Assembly (NCBI GenBank): GCA_934663595.1
Contig: CAKUKM010000001.1
Coordinates: forward strand, 282,428-346,427
Source: an uncultured Clostridia bacterium
GTDB lineage: Bacteria; Bacillota; Clostridia; Christensenellales; Aristaeellaceae
Direction: 5' to 3'
Length of the DNA stretch: 64,000 nucleotides
Each line of letters starts with the position of its first letter. The stretch's first letter is position 1. The translations under genes and the position numbers were made by a program. The notes under the pieces were generated by a model that saw only the letters and a list, made by a program, of their open reading frames with translations, had not been told where the DNA came from and did not search any database. Below, piece after piece: positions 49,612 to 57,717 of this stretch.

Positions 49612-49688
49612 ATTACGCACTCCTTCCCTGTTAATCGGTCGATTCGACCAGTTCTTCCTATGCAATCAGCCGCTTTTGCGTTCCCGGA

Positions 49689-49717
49689 TTGCATATTTCA
49701 GGGAAATATGATATACT
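49689..49717 (+). promoter_or_regulatory. Promoter of yitT-family gene
   Basis: TTGCAT (49689-49694) and TATACT (49712-49717), 17-base spacer. Confidence 0.7.
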
Positions 49718-49754
49718 ATATGCAGGAATAATTGCGTAAAGGACTGACCCGAAC

Positions 49755-50600
49755 ATGAATCGCAAGCTGCACCCCGAGGTCAAAAACGCGCTTCTGATCA
49801 TTGCCGGACTGCTCTGCAGCTCCGCCGCGTACAATCTGTATCTGATTCCGAACAACATCGCCGCCGGCGGCTTTACCGGAATTGGGCAGCTGGTTAACCA
49901 TTTTGCGGATATCAGCGTCGGCACCGTGAGCATCCTATTGAACGTACCGCTGTTTCTGCTGTCGCTGAAATCGCTGGGGCTGCGGTTCGGGCTGCGGTCG
50001 CTGATTGCGATGTTCGGCCTTTCCCTTTTGATCGACCATCTTCCGCTGCCCGCCGCGACAAACGACATGCTGCTCGCGTGCATCTTCGGCGGCGCGCTGG
50101 CCGGACTCGGCTTCGGCCTCGTGCTCCGCGGAAGCGCCACCACCGGCGGCTCGGACATGCTGGCCTCGCTGATTCACCGGCACATCCCGTTTATTCGCGT
50201 CAGCGTGGGCATTTTTGCCGTAGACGGACTGGTGATTTTCGCCTCGGCTTTCGTGTTCGACCAGCAGGCGGCGATGTATGCGCTGATCTGCACGTTTTTG
50301 ATGAACGTCGTGGTCGATCTGGTGCTGGAGGGCCCGAACAGCGCGACCTCGTATTTCGTGATTTCTGCGCATTCGGACGAAATTGCCCGGCGCGTGATGG
50401 AGCAAATGGACCGCGGTGTCACCGCGTTTTACGCCAAGGGCATGTACAGCGGCGAGGACAAGCAGGTGCTGCTGTGCGTCGTCAACCGCTTTGAATCGGT
50501 TCTGCTGCGCAAAATCGTGTTCGCCATCGATCCGAAGGCATTTGTAATCGCCAACAAGGTGCACGAGGTGCTCGGCGAGGGCTTCAAAACGCACGATTAA
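49755..50600 (+). CDS. YitT-family membrane protein (DUF161/DUF2179)
   Basis: A 281-residue protein with five or six membrane segments in the N-terminal two thirds (AYNLYLIPNNIAAGGFTGIGQL, the conserved GSATTGGSDMLASLI) and a cytoplasmic C-terminal DUF2179 domain of about 85 residues (VTAFYAKGMYSGEDKQVLLCVVNRFE). Molecular function in the family is unknown; transport has been suggested. It has its own promoter and terminator. A second member of the same family lies at 62-63 kb. Confidence 0.9.
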   Translation: MNRKLHPEVKNALLIIAGLLCSSAAYNLYLIPNNIAAGGFTGIGQLVNHFADISVGTVSILLNVPLFLLSLKSLGLRFGLRSLIAMFGLSLLIDHLPLPAATNDMLLACIFGGALAGLGFGLVLRGSATTGGSDMLASLIHRHIPFIRVSVGIFAVDGLVIFASAFVFDQQAAMYALICTFLMNVVVDLVLEGPNSATSYFVISAHSDEIARRVMEQMDRGVTAFYAKGMYSGEDKQVLLCVVNRFESVLLRKIVFAIDPKAFVIANKVHEVLGEGFKTHD

Positions 50601-50604
50601 CTTT

Positions 50605-50633
50605 AAAAAACTCCGCATTTGCGGAGCTTTTTC
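50605..50633 (+). terminator. Terminator between yitT and DUF554 genes (bidirectional)
   Basis: AAAAAACTCCGC-ATTT-GCGGAGCTTTTTCT has strong A and T tracts and lies 3' of both convergent genes. Confidence 0.9.
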
Positions 50634-50635
50634 TC

Positions 50636-51337
50636 TTAAAACAGCCGGCTCAGCCATTCGGCGATCGGCAGATAGGCGCACGGAATCAGTATCGCCGGCA
50701 GCAGATTGCCCACGCGAATGCGCTCGCGCGTGGCCTCGAGCATGTTCAAGCTCAGCGCGACGATCAGCAGCGAGCCGACCGCAGACATCTCCTGAATCAG
50801 CGCGTCCGTCATCACCGGCTCGAGCATGCCGGCCAGCAGTGCGATTCCGCCCTGATAAATCGTGAGCGGAATGGCCGAAAACGCAACGCCGATGCCGAGC
50901 GTCGAGGCGAAAATCAGTGCCGATACACCGTCGAGCACGGCCTTTGCAATCAGCGTGTCCGCCTTTCCCGTAAGGCCCGCCTCCAGCGAGCCGACCACCG
51001 CCATTGCACCCACCGAAAACAGCAGCGTCGCGTTCACGAAGCCCGCCGCGAAGCCGGTATCGCCCTTTGCAAATCGCTTTTGCGCCCATTCGCCCATGTG
51101 GTTCAGGCCGTCCTCGATGTGCAGCAGCTCGCCCAATAACGCGCCGATCACGATCGACACGATCGCGATCATCACGCTCGAGGTCTTGATCGCGCCGCTG
51201 ACGCCGATCAGCATCACGCATAGCGCCAGTCCAGCGTGAATCGTCTTGCGATAGCGCTCCTGAATGCCGCCGCGCAGCAGCGTTCCCAGAATGCCGCCGA
51301 TCACGACCGTCGCGCAGTTTACCCATACGCCAATCAT
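50636..51337 (-). CDS. DUF554 family membrane protein
   Basis: A 233-residue membrane protein with seven hydrophobic segments. It matches the DUF554 (YdfK/YqgA) pattern: opening VWVNCATVVIGGILGTLLR, LGELLHIEDGLNHMGEWAQKRF, GFVNATLLFSVGAMAVVGSLEAGL, VLDGVSALIFASTLGIGVAFSA. Function in the family is not known. AAGGAGAG lies 8 bases before the ATG. Upstream on the same strand are a tandem-GNAT protein and an OGG-type glycosylase, which may share a transcript with it. Confidence 0.88.
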   Translation of the reverse strand: MIGVWVNCATVVIGGILGTLLRGGIQERYRKTIHAGLALCVMLIGVSGAIKTSSVMIAIVSIVIGALLGELLHIEDGLNHMGEWAQKRFAKGDTGFAAGFVNATLLFSVGAMAVVGSLEAGLTGKADTLIAKAVLDGVSALIFASTLGIGVAFSAIPLTIYQGGIALLAGMLEPVMTDALIQEMSAVGSLLIVALSLNMLEATRERIRVGNLLPAILIPCAYLPIAEWLSRLF

Positions 51338-51374
51338 AATTCTCTCTCCTTAGAATCCAGTTCGCAGTGCCTGA

Positions 51375-52223
51375 TTACAGCGTCCGCGCGTACAAAACAT
51401 ACTCCCCGACACATCGAAAGCCGAGCGCCTGCAGGGCGTTTCTTTCCTCCGCGCTGCAGAGATAGGTCAAATACTTCGCCCCAACGCGCTTGCATTCGCC
51501 GAGAGCGGCGTTCAGCAATTCGCGAAGCGCATCCTCCCGCAGCGTCCCATCGGCAAACGCCGTTCCATAGATCTCAAAATAGCCGTTTTCGCCCGTCAAA
51601 TACACCGCGGCAACGGGCTTGTCGCCTCGGTTGCACACAAAAACCATCCAATCGTCGAGCGCTGCAAAAATGCGATCGCAGTTCCAATAGGCGTCGGACT
51701 CCGCAGGATAAACCGCGCGGAATTTATCGAAATTGGAGCGGTCGATCCTTTCGATCTCCCGCGCGCAAGCCGCCGGCGCATAGTTTTCAAAGAAAAAGGA
51801 ATGGGTCCAGGCCCGCTCCACGCAATCAAAACCGCGCGATTCGAGAAAACGAACGGCCTCGCGGTTTTCGCCGGGACAGCCGAAATACGCCGTATACCCG
51901 GCAAATCGTTTCTCCAACCTGCTCAGCAGCTCGCTCAGCGCCTGCTCCGCGCCCTTTCGAATATTGCAGCCGTCGATTTGGAGATATCGATCCTCCGGAA
52001 TCCAGAAATACGAGATCCAGCCCTCGACATTTCCGTCCAGAACGAACAGCAAAAGCTCCGATCGCTCGCCCGTCAGCGCATTTTGCGCGGCCGCCAGAAA
52101 ATCCGCCTTCGTTTTGATGCCGTCGCCGTAGGTCGGATAGCACGACTGCGCGGGATTCAGCGCAACCGCGTAAAACAAATCACCATATTTCCGGATGTCC
52201 TCGCCCGCAGCGTTCGTCAGCAT
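51375..52223 (-). CDS. Tandem GNAT-domain acetyltransferase-like protein
   Basis: A 282-residue protein that appears to consist of two GNAT halves. The first (about 1-135) has LLLFVLDGNVEGWISYFW and CPGENREAVRFLESRGFDCVER. The second (about 150-282) has DDWMVFVCNRGDKPVAAVYLTGENGYFEIYGTAF and LTYLCSAEERNALQALGFRCVG. The acetyl-CoA loop of the second half (REDALRELLNAALGECKRVGAK) is recognisable. Substrate unknown. GGGGAGA is 7 bases before ATG 52223. It lies 35 bases after the upstream glycosylase gene. Confidence 0.72.
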   Translation of the reverse strand: MLTNAAGEDIRKYGDLFYAVALNPAQSCYPTYGDGIKTKADFLAAAQNALTGERSELLLFVLDGNVEGWISYFWIPEDRYLQIDGCNIRKGAEQALSELLSRLEKRFAGYTAYFGCPGENREAVRFLESRGFDCVERAWTHSFFFENYAPAACAREIERIDRSNFDKFRAVYPAESDAYWNCDRIFAALDDWMVFVCNRGDKPVAAVYLTGENGYFEIYGTAFADGTLREDALRELLNAALGECKRVGAKYLTYLCSAEERNALQALGFRCVGEYVLYARTL

Positions 52224-52258
52224 CGCTTTTCTCCCCATTCGTCCAAATCAAGCTCGTC

Positions 52259-53083
52259 TCAACCCGAAATCTCGCCCATTCGCGCGGCATGGAACAGGAA
52301 TTGCTGCGCGATTCCGGCGTTTTTGCCGAGAATTTCCCTTGCGCGGCGCGCGAGAAGCGTGCGGTTCGCCTCCCTTTCGCCGAGCCAGCCCGCGATCAGC
52401 CGCGCCATCCACACGTCGACGGGCAGCGCTTCTGAATGCCGGCAGCCGAACAGCAGCACGCAATCGGCCACCTTGTCGCCCACGCCGGGCAGCTCGATCA
52501 GCCTCCGGTGCGCCTCCGCGTATTCCATGCTCGAAAGCGCATTCAGATCAAAGCCGTCGGCCACGCGCCGCGCCGTCTGAATCAGATACGGCGCTCGATA
52601 GCCGGTTCCCAGCGCGCGCAGTGTTTCCTCCGGGCAATTCGCAAGTCTTTCCGGCCCCGGCATTGCAAACAGCGCGCCGCGCGGCGTATCAAACCGCTCG
52701 CCCAGGTTCGTTTGCAGCGCCAGGCAGAGCTTTCGGATGCGCGAGACATTGTTGTTTGCCGACAGGATGAAGCTGACCAGCGCCTCCCACGGCGGCTGAT
52801 TCAGCACCCGCAGCCCCGGATGCGATTCAATCGCGCTGCGAACGATCGGGATCGCCTCGTATTCGCGCGCAATCGCCGCATAATCGCAGTTCAGATCGAG
52901 ATAATCGCGCAAAAACGCGCGCCCGCCGCCCTCCGCAATCGCGCCGCATTCATCCTGCGCCAGCCAGACCGGTTCCCGGTTAAGCACCGCGCCGAATGCG
53001 TCGCCCGCACGCGTCCAGCGGAAGCACTGCGCGCTGTCGATCAGCGTCAGCCCTAAATCGATCTTCTCGTTTCCGATTCTCAT
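52259..53083 (-). CDS. 8-oxoguanine DNA glycosylase (OGG1-type)
   Basis: A 274-residue bifunctional glycosylase/AP lyase that removes oxidised guanine. Signs are the N-terminal AQCFRWTRAGDAF of the OGG N-domain, HhH motif LPGVGDKVADCVLLFG with the Schiff-base Lys in GVGDKVAD, and catalytic Asp in LPVDVWMARLI. WEALVSFILSANNNVSRIRK matches the family stretch that senses the opposite base. ATG 53083 agrees with the usual family start (MRIxxEKIDL); the ribosome site is weak, and a GTG at 53131 would add 16 residues. Confidence 0.9.
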   Translation of the reverse strand: MRIGNEKIDLGLTLIDSAQCFRWTRAGDAFGAVLNREPVWLAQDECGAIAEGGGRAFLRDYLDLNCDYAAIAREYEAIPIVRSAIESHPGLRVLNQPPWEALVSFILSANNNVSRIRKLCLALQTNLGERFDTPRGALFAMPGPERLANCPEETLRALGTGYRAPYLIQTARRVADGFDLNALSSMEYAEAHRRLIELPGVGDKVADCVLLFGCRHSEALPVDVWMARLIAGWLGEREANRTLLARRAREILGKNAGIAQQFLFHAARMGEISG

Positions 53084-53105
53084 GGATAACAAACCCCGCT
53101 CTACG

Positions 53106-53139
53106 AAAAGAACGCGCCGCATTCGCGACACGTTCCTTT
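53106..53139 (-). terminator. Terminator of rplU-prp-rpmA
   Basis: On the minus strand, AAAGGAACGTGTCGC and GCGGCGCGTTCTTTTC form an imperfect stem with a GAAT loop, just after rpmA. Confidence 0.7.
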
Positions 53140-53152
53140 GCTTTATACGCGC

Positions 53153-53449
53153 TTATTCAGCCGCAGCTTCCGTAGCCGGATAGATGCTGACCTGCTTGCG
53201 CTTCTTGTCGTAGCGCTCGAACTTCACAACGCCATCCATCTTTGCGTACAGAGTATCGTCATCACCGATGCCGACGTTCTTGCCCGGATGGAACTGCGTG
53301 CCACGCTGACGCACGAGAATGTTGCCCGCGAGGACGAACTGACCGTCATAGCGCTTTACGCCAAGGCGCTGCGCATGGCTGTCACGGCCGTTACGGGAGG
53401 AGCCCATTCCCTTCTTGTGAGCGAAGAGCTGAAGATTCATCTTGAACAT
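53153..53449 (-). CDS. rpmA: 50S ribosomal protein L27, N-terminally extended precursor
   Basis: A 98-residue ribosomal protein near the peptidyl transferase centre. Its N-terminus MFKMNLQLFAHKKGMGSS contains the Prp cleavage motif LQLFAHKKG: in Firmicutes the first residues up to LQLF are removed to expose AHKKG. The protease gene prp sits just upstream, as usual. The C-terminus is ordinary L27 (GNILVRQRGTQFHPGKNVGIGDDDTLYAK) with an Ala/Glu-rich end. Last gene of rplU-prp-rpmA. Confidence 0.98.
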   Translation of the reverse strand: MFKMNLQLFAHKKGMGSSRNGRDSHAQRLGVKRYDGQFVLAGNILVRQRGTQFHPGKNVGIGDDDTLYAKMDGVVKFERYDKKRKQVSIYPATEAAAE

Positions 53450-53454
53450 GTGCT

Positions 53455-53832
53455 TTACCTCCGTTCCTTGAAGATAATACGGACATTTAAGGGAAATTCC
53501 CTCTCTACTGCCTGAAGCCCTTCCAGCAGCGTAATCAGCAACAGCTGCGCCAATTCAAGCTGCTCGTCCGTGACCTCCGGCGTCAATCTTGCTTCAATGA
53601 ACGCTCGAAAATCGTCCTGTTCAAACATCACCGGCGCTTTCAGGACGTTTTTCAGCCCGTTCAGCGTCGATTGGGTCAATGCCGATACCGCCGCACAGAC
53701 GATGTCCGCGCCTGCATAGCCATATCCGCTGTGTCCCTCCGCCTGATAACCGATTAGAGCGCCGTCAGACCGCCTGAAAAATGTGACAGTCGTTCCCTGA
53801 AAGGAATCAGGCGTTGATCGCCGTGATTTCAA
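53455..53832 (-). CDS. prp: Ribosomal-processing cysteine protease Prp, start codon uncertain
   Basis: Cleaves the N-terminal extension of L27. The key motif EGHSGYGYAGADIVCAAVSALTQ contains the catalytic His (GHSGY) and Cys (DIVCAA). Family members are about 110 residues and begin two to three residues before VTxxR; here VTFFRRSDG is preceded by GGA ACG ACT GTC with no ATG, GTG or TTG. The nearest canonical in-frame starts are TTG 53832 (used here) and ATG 53874, both inside rplU and without good ribosome sites. An ACG at 53793 would give the family length. Either a rare start codon or extended overlap must be true. Confidence 0.85.
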   Translation of the reverse strand: MKSRRSTPDSFQGTTVTFFRRSDGALIGYQAEGHSGYGYAGADIVCAAVSALTQSTLNGLKNVLKAPVMFEQDDFRAFIEARLTPEVTDEQLELAQLLLITLLEGLQAVEREFPLNVRIIFKERR

Positions 53833-54118
53833 TCTTGGTGTAGGGCTGACGATGGCCCTGCTTTTTGCGCTCATTCTTCTTGGCCTTGTACTTATAGACG
53901 ACGATCTTGCGGCTCTTCACCTGCGCCAGAACCTTGCCCTCGACCTTCGCGCCCGCTACCGTGGGAGCGCCGATCGTAGTCTTTTCGCCATCGCTCACGA
54001 GCAGTACCTCATCGAAAGTTACCGCTTCGTCCGCCTGAGAGTTGATCTTCTCTACAAAGATCACGTCGCCCTGCTGAACACGGTACTGCTTGCCACCGGT
54101 CTTAATGACTGCGTACAC
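53807..54118 (-). CDS. rplU: 50S ribosomal protein L21
   Basis: A 103-residue ribosomal protein, the standard length. The start is GTG 54118, giving MYAVIKTGGKQYRVQ; AGGAGGTG lies 6 bases upstream. A GTG three codons earlier is part of the ribosome site itself. The rest is typical: VAGAKVEGKVLAQVKSRKIVVYKYKAKKNERKKQGHRQPYTKIEI. First gene of rplU-prp-rpmA, following a leader of about 80 bases. Confidence 0.97.
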   Translation of the reverse strand: MYAVIKTGGKQYRVQQGDVIFVEKINSQADEAVTFDEVLLVSDGEKTTIGAPTVAGAKVEGKVLAQVKSRKIVVYKYKAKKNERKKQGHRQPYTKIEITAINA

Positions 54119-54121
54119 GCG

Positions 54122-54200
54122 TTGCACCTCCTATACAAAAATCTCGCCGGAACTGGGCAGCATTTACATGCATTTCAAAGCCGATTCCGAGCGGCTTACC
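54122..54200 (-). promoter_or_regulatory. rplU leader, candidate L21 leader RNA
   Basis: The transcribed leader contains the hairpin AAGCCG-CTCGGAAT-CGGCTTT (54198-54177). Firmicute rplU genes often carry an L21 autoregulatory leader; identity here is inferred from position only. Confidence 0.4.
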
Positions 54201-54205
54201 CGTGA

Positions 54206-54234
54206 ATTATACACTTTTCGCGCCGAATTGTCAA
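54206..54234 (-). promoter_or_regulatory. Promoter of rplU-prp-rpmA
   Basis: TTGACA (54234-54229) and TATAAT (54211-54206) on the minus strand with 17-base spacer, perfect consensus. Confidence 0.88.
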
Positions 54235-54265
54235 TATAAAAGCGAATTGAACCCGAAATATAACA

Positions 54266-54991
54266 TTATCGGCCGGCATAGACGCAGATTCCCTCGACCA
54301 TTCCCTGAACGAGCTTCGCCTGATACTCCGGATCGTTCAGAAGCACGTCCTCCTCCGGGTTGCTCATATAGCCCATTTCGACCATCACGCACGGGACGGT
54401 CGACCAATTCTGGCCGGTATAGGTATCGCGCTTGTGAATGCCGTGGTCGTGCGCGCCGGTCGCGGCGATCAGCTCCGGCATCATCGCCTCGGCAACCGCG
54501 AGCGAGGATTCGGCAATATCGCCGGTTTTCGTGACGTACAGCCCGATTCCGCGATCGGATTTCTTCTCCGATCCGTTGCAATGGATGCGCAGCACGAGAT
54601 CCACGCCCAGCGCGTTCATCATCTGCGCGCGCTCGAGGTTGGAAATGTCGACCTCGTTCGTCTCGCGTGTCATATACACCTCGCAGCCAAGCGTCTCCAG
54701 CGCGTCGCGCAGCTGCAGCGACACCTCGAGATTGACCTGGTATTCCGGGACGCGCGTCTTAACGCCCTGCGTACCGGACGCGACCTTGTCCTTCGTCTTC
54801 TTCGAATTCGGTGCAATCGGCTCCTGCTCGCGATTTGCGTGCTCCTGATGGCCGGGATCGATGCCGATTTTAACGCCGGACAGCCGCCCGATTTCCGTTG
54901 GCTGCGGGCTGACGGCCGTTTCCGCGAATGCAATTGAGGTCGCCATGAGCAAAACCCACGCGATTGCGCACAGAAGGACGCGTTTCTTCAT
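54266..54991 (-). CDS. N-acetylmuramoyl-L-alanine amidase (Amidase_3), secreted
   Basis: Cleaves the amide between MurNAc and L-Ala in peptidoglycan. The 241-residue protein has a signal peptide (CAIAWVLLMATSIAFA) and the Amidase_3 zinc site: His in GIDPGHQ, Glu in PEYQVNLEV, His in VLRIHCNGS, and the catalytic Glu in CVMVEMGYMSNPEED. A 35-residue insert (EHANREQEPIAPNSKKTKDK) between the first two ligands is longer than in CwlD-type enzymes. Its ATG comes 1 base after the TetR stop with GGAGG 8 bases ahead, so the two are translated together. It may act in the cortex or in cell separation. Confidence 0.9.
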   Translation of the reverse strand: MKKRVLLCAIAWVLLMATSIAFAETAVSPQPTEIGRLSGVKIGIDPGHQEHANREQEPIAPNSKKTKDKVASGTQGVKTRVPEYQVNLEVSLQLRDALETLGCEVYMTRETNEVDISNLERAQMMNALGVDLVLRIHCNGSEKKSDRGIGLYVTKTGDIAESSLAVAEAMMPELIAATGAHDHGIHKRDTYTGQNWSTVPCVMVEMGYMSNPEEDVLLNDPEYQAKLVQGMVEGICVYAGR

Positions 54992-54992
54992 A

Positions 54993-55703
54993 TTATTTGC
55001 CTCCGATTTCGCCCAGCGCGCTCATCACCCGGCGCAGATCGCCGACGAGCTTGGGCATATCATAGAGCCAAATCGACCCGAACGGCGCGCCGAGCAGCAC
55101 CTCGATCGCGTCGCGATAGGCATGCACCTGATCCGTAATTTCGATAATGGAATCGAGATTTTCCGGATCCTGCGAAAGCAACGCGCACGCCGAATCGTTC
55201 AGATCGTCCGCCATGCGCAGCACAATCTCGCCCGCGCGGTTCGGATAGCGCACGCACAGCGTTCCCGCAGCAATTCCGTCCGCAATCACGCCGTTCATAT
55301 AGGCAAGCAGCTGCTCGCGCGCGGTTTTCCGCAGCGATTCGCATAATTTCGCGTCGCCCTCACCCTGATAACACAGCCGAAGCATCATCGCGGCGTATTG
55401 CGTATCGCCCCAATCAAATAGCCCCACCATGCTCAGCAGCCGATTCAGCTTATCCATTGGACGAACGCGGCCGGCGTAAAGTTCCGGCTCCGCGCGGCGA
55501 AGGCGCTCTGCAATGCGCTTTTCGCAGATTTCGCGCAAAACCGCCTCCTTAGAGGGAAAATAATGATAAAACCCGCCCTTGGAGAGCTTCAGCACGTCCA
55601 GTATGTCCTGAATGCTCGTCGATTCATAGCCATCCTCGAAAAACAGCTTTTCCGCCGCAATCAGGATCTCGTCGCGCATCAAATCGCCCTTTTTCATGCG
55701 CAT
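54993..55703 (-). CDS. TetR-family transcriptional regulator
   Basis: A 236-residue repressor. The N-terminal HTH (RDEILIAAEKLFFEDGYESTSIQDILDVLKLSKGGFYHYFPSKEAVLREI) is canonical TetR. The C-terminal ligand domain has no recognisable ligand signature. ATG 55703 has AAGGA about 8 bases upstream; ATG 55712 is only about 5 bases from the predicted transcript start. It is in one transcript with a secreted amidase, an unusual partner for TetR regulators, which usually sit beside pumps or enzymes. Autoregulation is likely but no clear operator was identified. Confidence 0.9.
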   Translation of the reverse strand: MRMKKGDLMRDEILIAAEKLFFEDGYESTSIQDILDVLKLSKGGFYHYFPSKEAVLREICEKRIAERLRRAEPELYAGRVRPMDKLNRLLSMVGLFDWGDTQYAAMMLRLCYQGEGDAKLCESLRKTAREQLLAYMNGVIADGIAAGTLCVRYPNRAGEIVLRMADDLNDSACALLSQDPENLDSIIEITDQVHAYRDAIEVLLGAPFGSIWLYDMPKLVGDLRRVMSALGEIGGK

Positions 55704-55723
55704 TTTCACCATCCTTCGGCTGT

Positions 55724-55753
55724 ATTATACCAAAACCGACTCAGGTCTGTCAA
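55724..55753 (-). promoter_or_regulatory. Promoter of TetR-amidase operon
   Basis: TTGACA (55753-55748) and TATAAT (55729-55724) on the minus strand, 18-base spacer. The -35 overlaps the ygiQ stop codon. Confidence 0.75.
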
Positions 55754-57717
55754 TGTTTGCCGCGCTTTTCGCTCTTGCGAACCGGCTTCGCCCTTCCGGA
55801 ATCCGCCGACCTGCTGCGGCTTCGATTTGCGGCAGCCTTATGTTTTCCACCGTCTGCATTCTGTTTTGCACCGCTATTCGTCTGTTTTCCGCCGTCTTTA
55901 GTCTGTTTATGTGCAGAATCCGGTCTGTTTTTGAGGTATGGCGGCACGAGGCAATCGCGATCCCAGCCGATCAGATCCTCGCGATGCGCCTTGCGAAGCG
56001 CTTTCACCACCAGATCGTGATTGTACGGCTTGTTGTACTGCATCAGCGCGCGCTGCATCGCCTTTTCGTTTGGATCGCGCGGAACATAGACCTCCGTCAT
56101 ATCGCGCGGATCGAGGCCGGTAAAGAACATCGCGGTCGACAGCGTGCCGGGCGTGGGATAAAAATCCTGCACCTGATCGGGATGCTGGCCGGTTTTCTTC
56201 ATATATTGCGCGAGCAGAATGGCGTCATCGAGCGTACAGCCGGGATGGCTGGACATGAAATACGGCACCAGATACTGCTTCAGACCGAGCTTTTCATTCG
56301 CCTGCTGATAGCGGCGGACGAATTCATTGTAGACCTCGACCTTCGGCTTGCCCATGTATTTCAGCACGTTCGGGCTGACATGCTCGGGCGCGACCTTGAG
56401 CTGGCCGGACACATGATGGCGAACGAGCTCGTTCAAAAAGCCGCTCTTTTTATCGGCAAGCAGGTAATCAAAGCGAATTCCGGAGCGGATGAACACCTTT
56501 TTCACGCCCGGAAGCGCGCGCAGACCGCGGAGAATGTCGATATACTCCGTGTGATCGGCGCGCATATTCGGGCAGGGCTCCGGAAACAGGCATTGCCGTC
56601 CCTTGCACGCGCCGGATTTGAGCTGTTTGGCGCAGGCGGGCTTGCGAAAATTCGCCGTTGGGCCGCCCACATCGTGAATATAGCCCTTGAAATCCGGATC
56701 CTTCGCGAGAATTTTGCCCTCTTCGAGAATGGATTCCTTGCTGCGCGAGGTCACGATGCGCCCCTGATGAAAGGTGAGCGCGCAAAAATTGCACGCGCCG
56801 AAGCATCCGCGGACGGACGCAATCGAGAATTTCACCTCTTCAATCGCGGGAATGCCGCCGAGCGGCTGGTACATCGGGTGATACGTCCGCTGATACGGCA
56901 GCGCGTACACGCGATCGAGCTCCGCCTCCGTCAGCGGCAGATCCGGCACGTTCTGCAGCAGCACCTTTTTGCCGTGGCGCTGCGCGATGGGCTTTCCGCG
57001 CACGGGGTCCTGCTGGTCGTATTGCGTCTTGAACGCCTCGGCATACGCGCGCTTGTCCTTTGCGACAATCTCCTCCGCCGCGATTTCGATAAAGCCCTCC
57101 GGCACGTCCGACGCCATTACGCAGGTGCCCGGAACGCGCATTTCGGCAAAATCGCGGCCCTCCTTCATCCATTCGGCGACGCGCAGGATCGACCGCTCGC
57201 CCATGCCGAACATCAGCACGTTCGCGCCGCTGTCGACCAGAATGGAATTGCGAACGCGATCGTCCCAATAATCGTAATGCGCAAACCGCCGCAGCGACGC
57301 TTCCACGCCACCGATCGCGATCGGAACCGCGCCATAGGCCTGGCGAATGCGATTGCAATACACGATCGTCGCGCGATCGGGGCGAAATCCGGCCTTGCCG
57401 CCGGGCGCATACGCATCCTCGCTGCGCTTCTTTTTCGCGGCCGTATAGTGATTGACCATCGAATCGATCACGCCCGCGGTCACGAGAAAGCCGATTTTCG
57501 GCCTGCCGAAGCGCTTGAACGGCTCGCAATCATGCCAGTCCGGCTGCGGAAGAATCGCGACGCGATAGCCCGCCGCCTCCAGCACGCGCGAGATAATCGC
57601 CAGTCCAAACGACGGATGATCGACATACGCGTCGCCCGTGACATACACGAAATCCGGCGCGTCCCAGCCGCGCGCGCGCACCTCCTCCGGCGTTACCGGC
57701 AGAAATCCATGCTTCAT
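55750..57717 (-). CDS. ygiQ: YgiQ-family radical SAM protein with heptapeptide-repeat tail
   Basis: A 655-residue radical SAM protein with the N-terminal YgiQ region (FLPVTPEEVRARGWDAPDFVYVTGDAYVDHPSFG), a radical SAM cluster motif CFGACNFC, and the conserved RSGIRFDYLL, KVAPEHVSPNVL, MSSHPGCTLDDAILLAQYM and DFYPTPGTLSTAMFFTGLDP. The reaction is not established for the family. The last 60 residues are a low-complexity basic tail with 7-residue repeats (KQTKDGG, KQTNSGA, KQNADGG, KHKAAAN). ATG overlaps the mfd stop by four bases. Third gene of pth-mfd-ygiQ. Confidence 0.93.
   Translation of the reverse strand: MKHGFLPVTPEEVRARGWDAPDFVYVTGDAYVDHPSFGLAIISRVLEAAGYRVAILPQPDWHDCEPFKRFGRPKIGFLVTAGVIDSMVNHYTAAKKKRSEDAYAPGGKAGFRPDRATIVYCNRIRQAYGAVPIAIGGVEASLRRFAHYDYWDDRVRNSILVDSGANVLMFGMGERSILRVAEWMKEGRDFAEMRVPGTCVMASDVPEGFIEIAAEEIVAKDKRAYAEAFKTQYDQQDPVRGKPIAQRHGKKVLLQNVPDLPLTEAELDRVYALPYQRTYHPMYQPLGGIPAIEEVKFSIASVRGCFGACNFCALTFHQGRIVTSRSKESILEEGKILAKDPDFKGYIHDVGGPTANFRKPACAKQLKSGACKGRQCLFPEPCPNMRADHTEYIDILRGLRALPGVKKVFIRSGIRFDYLLADKKSGFLNELVRHHVSGQLKVAPEHVSPNVLKYMGKPKVEVYNEFVRRYQQANEKLGLKQYLVPYFMSSHPGCTLDDAILLAQYMKKTGQHPDQVQDFYPTPGTLSTAMFFTGLDPRDMTEVYVPRDPNEKAMQRALMQYNKPYNHDLVVKALRKAHREDLIGWDRDCLVPPYLKNRPDSAHKQTKDGGKQTNSGAKQNADGGKHKAAANRSRSRSADSGRAKPVRKSEKRGKH
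55839..55945 (+). repeat. 21-bp tandem repeats in the 3' end of ygiQ
   Basis: On the plus strand, TATGTTTT (55839) and TCTGTTTT-like cores (55860, 55881, 55902, 55924) recur every 21, 21, 21 and 22 bases. On the minus strand they encode the KQTxDGG heptapeptides. One unit, CAGAATCCGGTCTGT at 55914, differs by a single base from a unit of the intergenic array at 16813. Confidence 0.75.
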
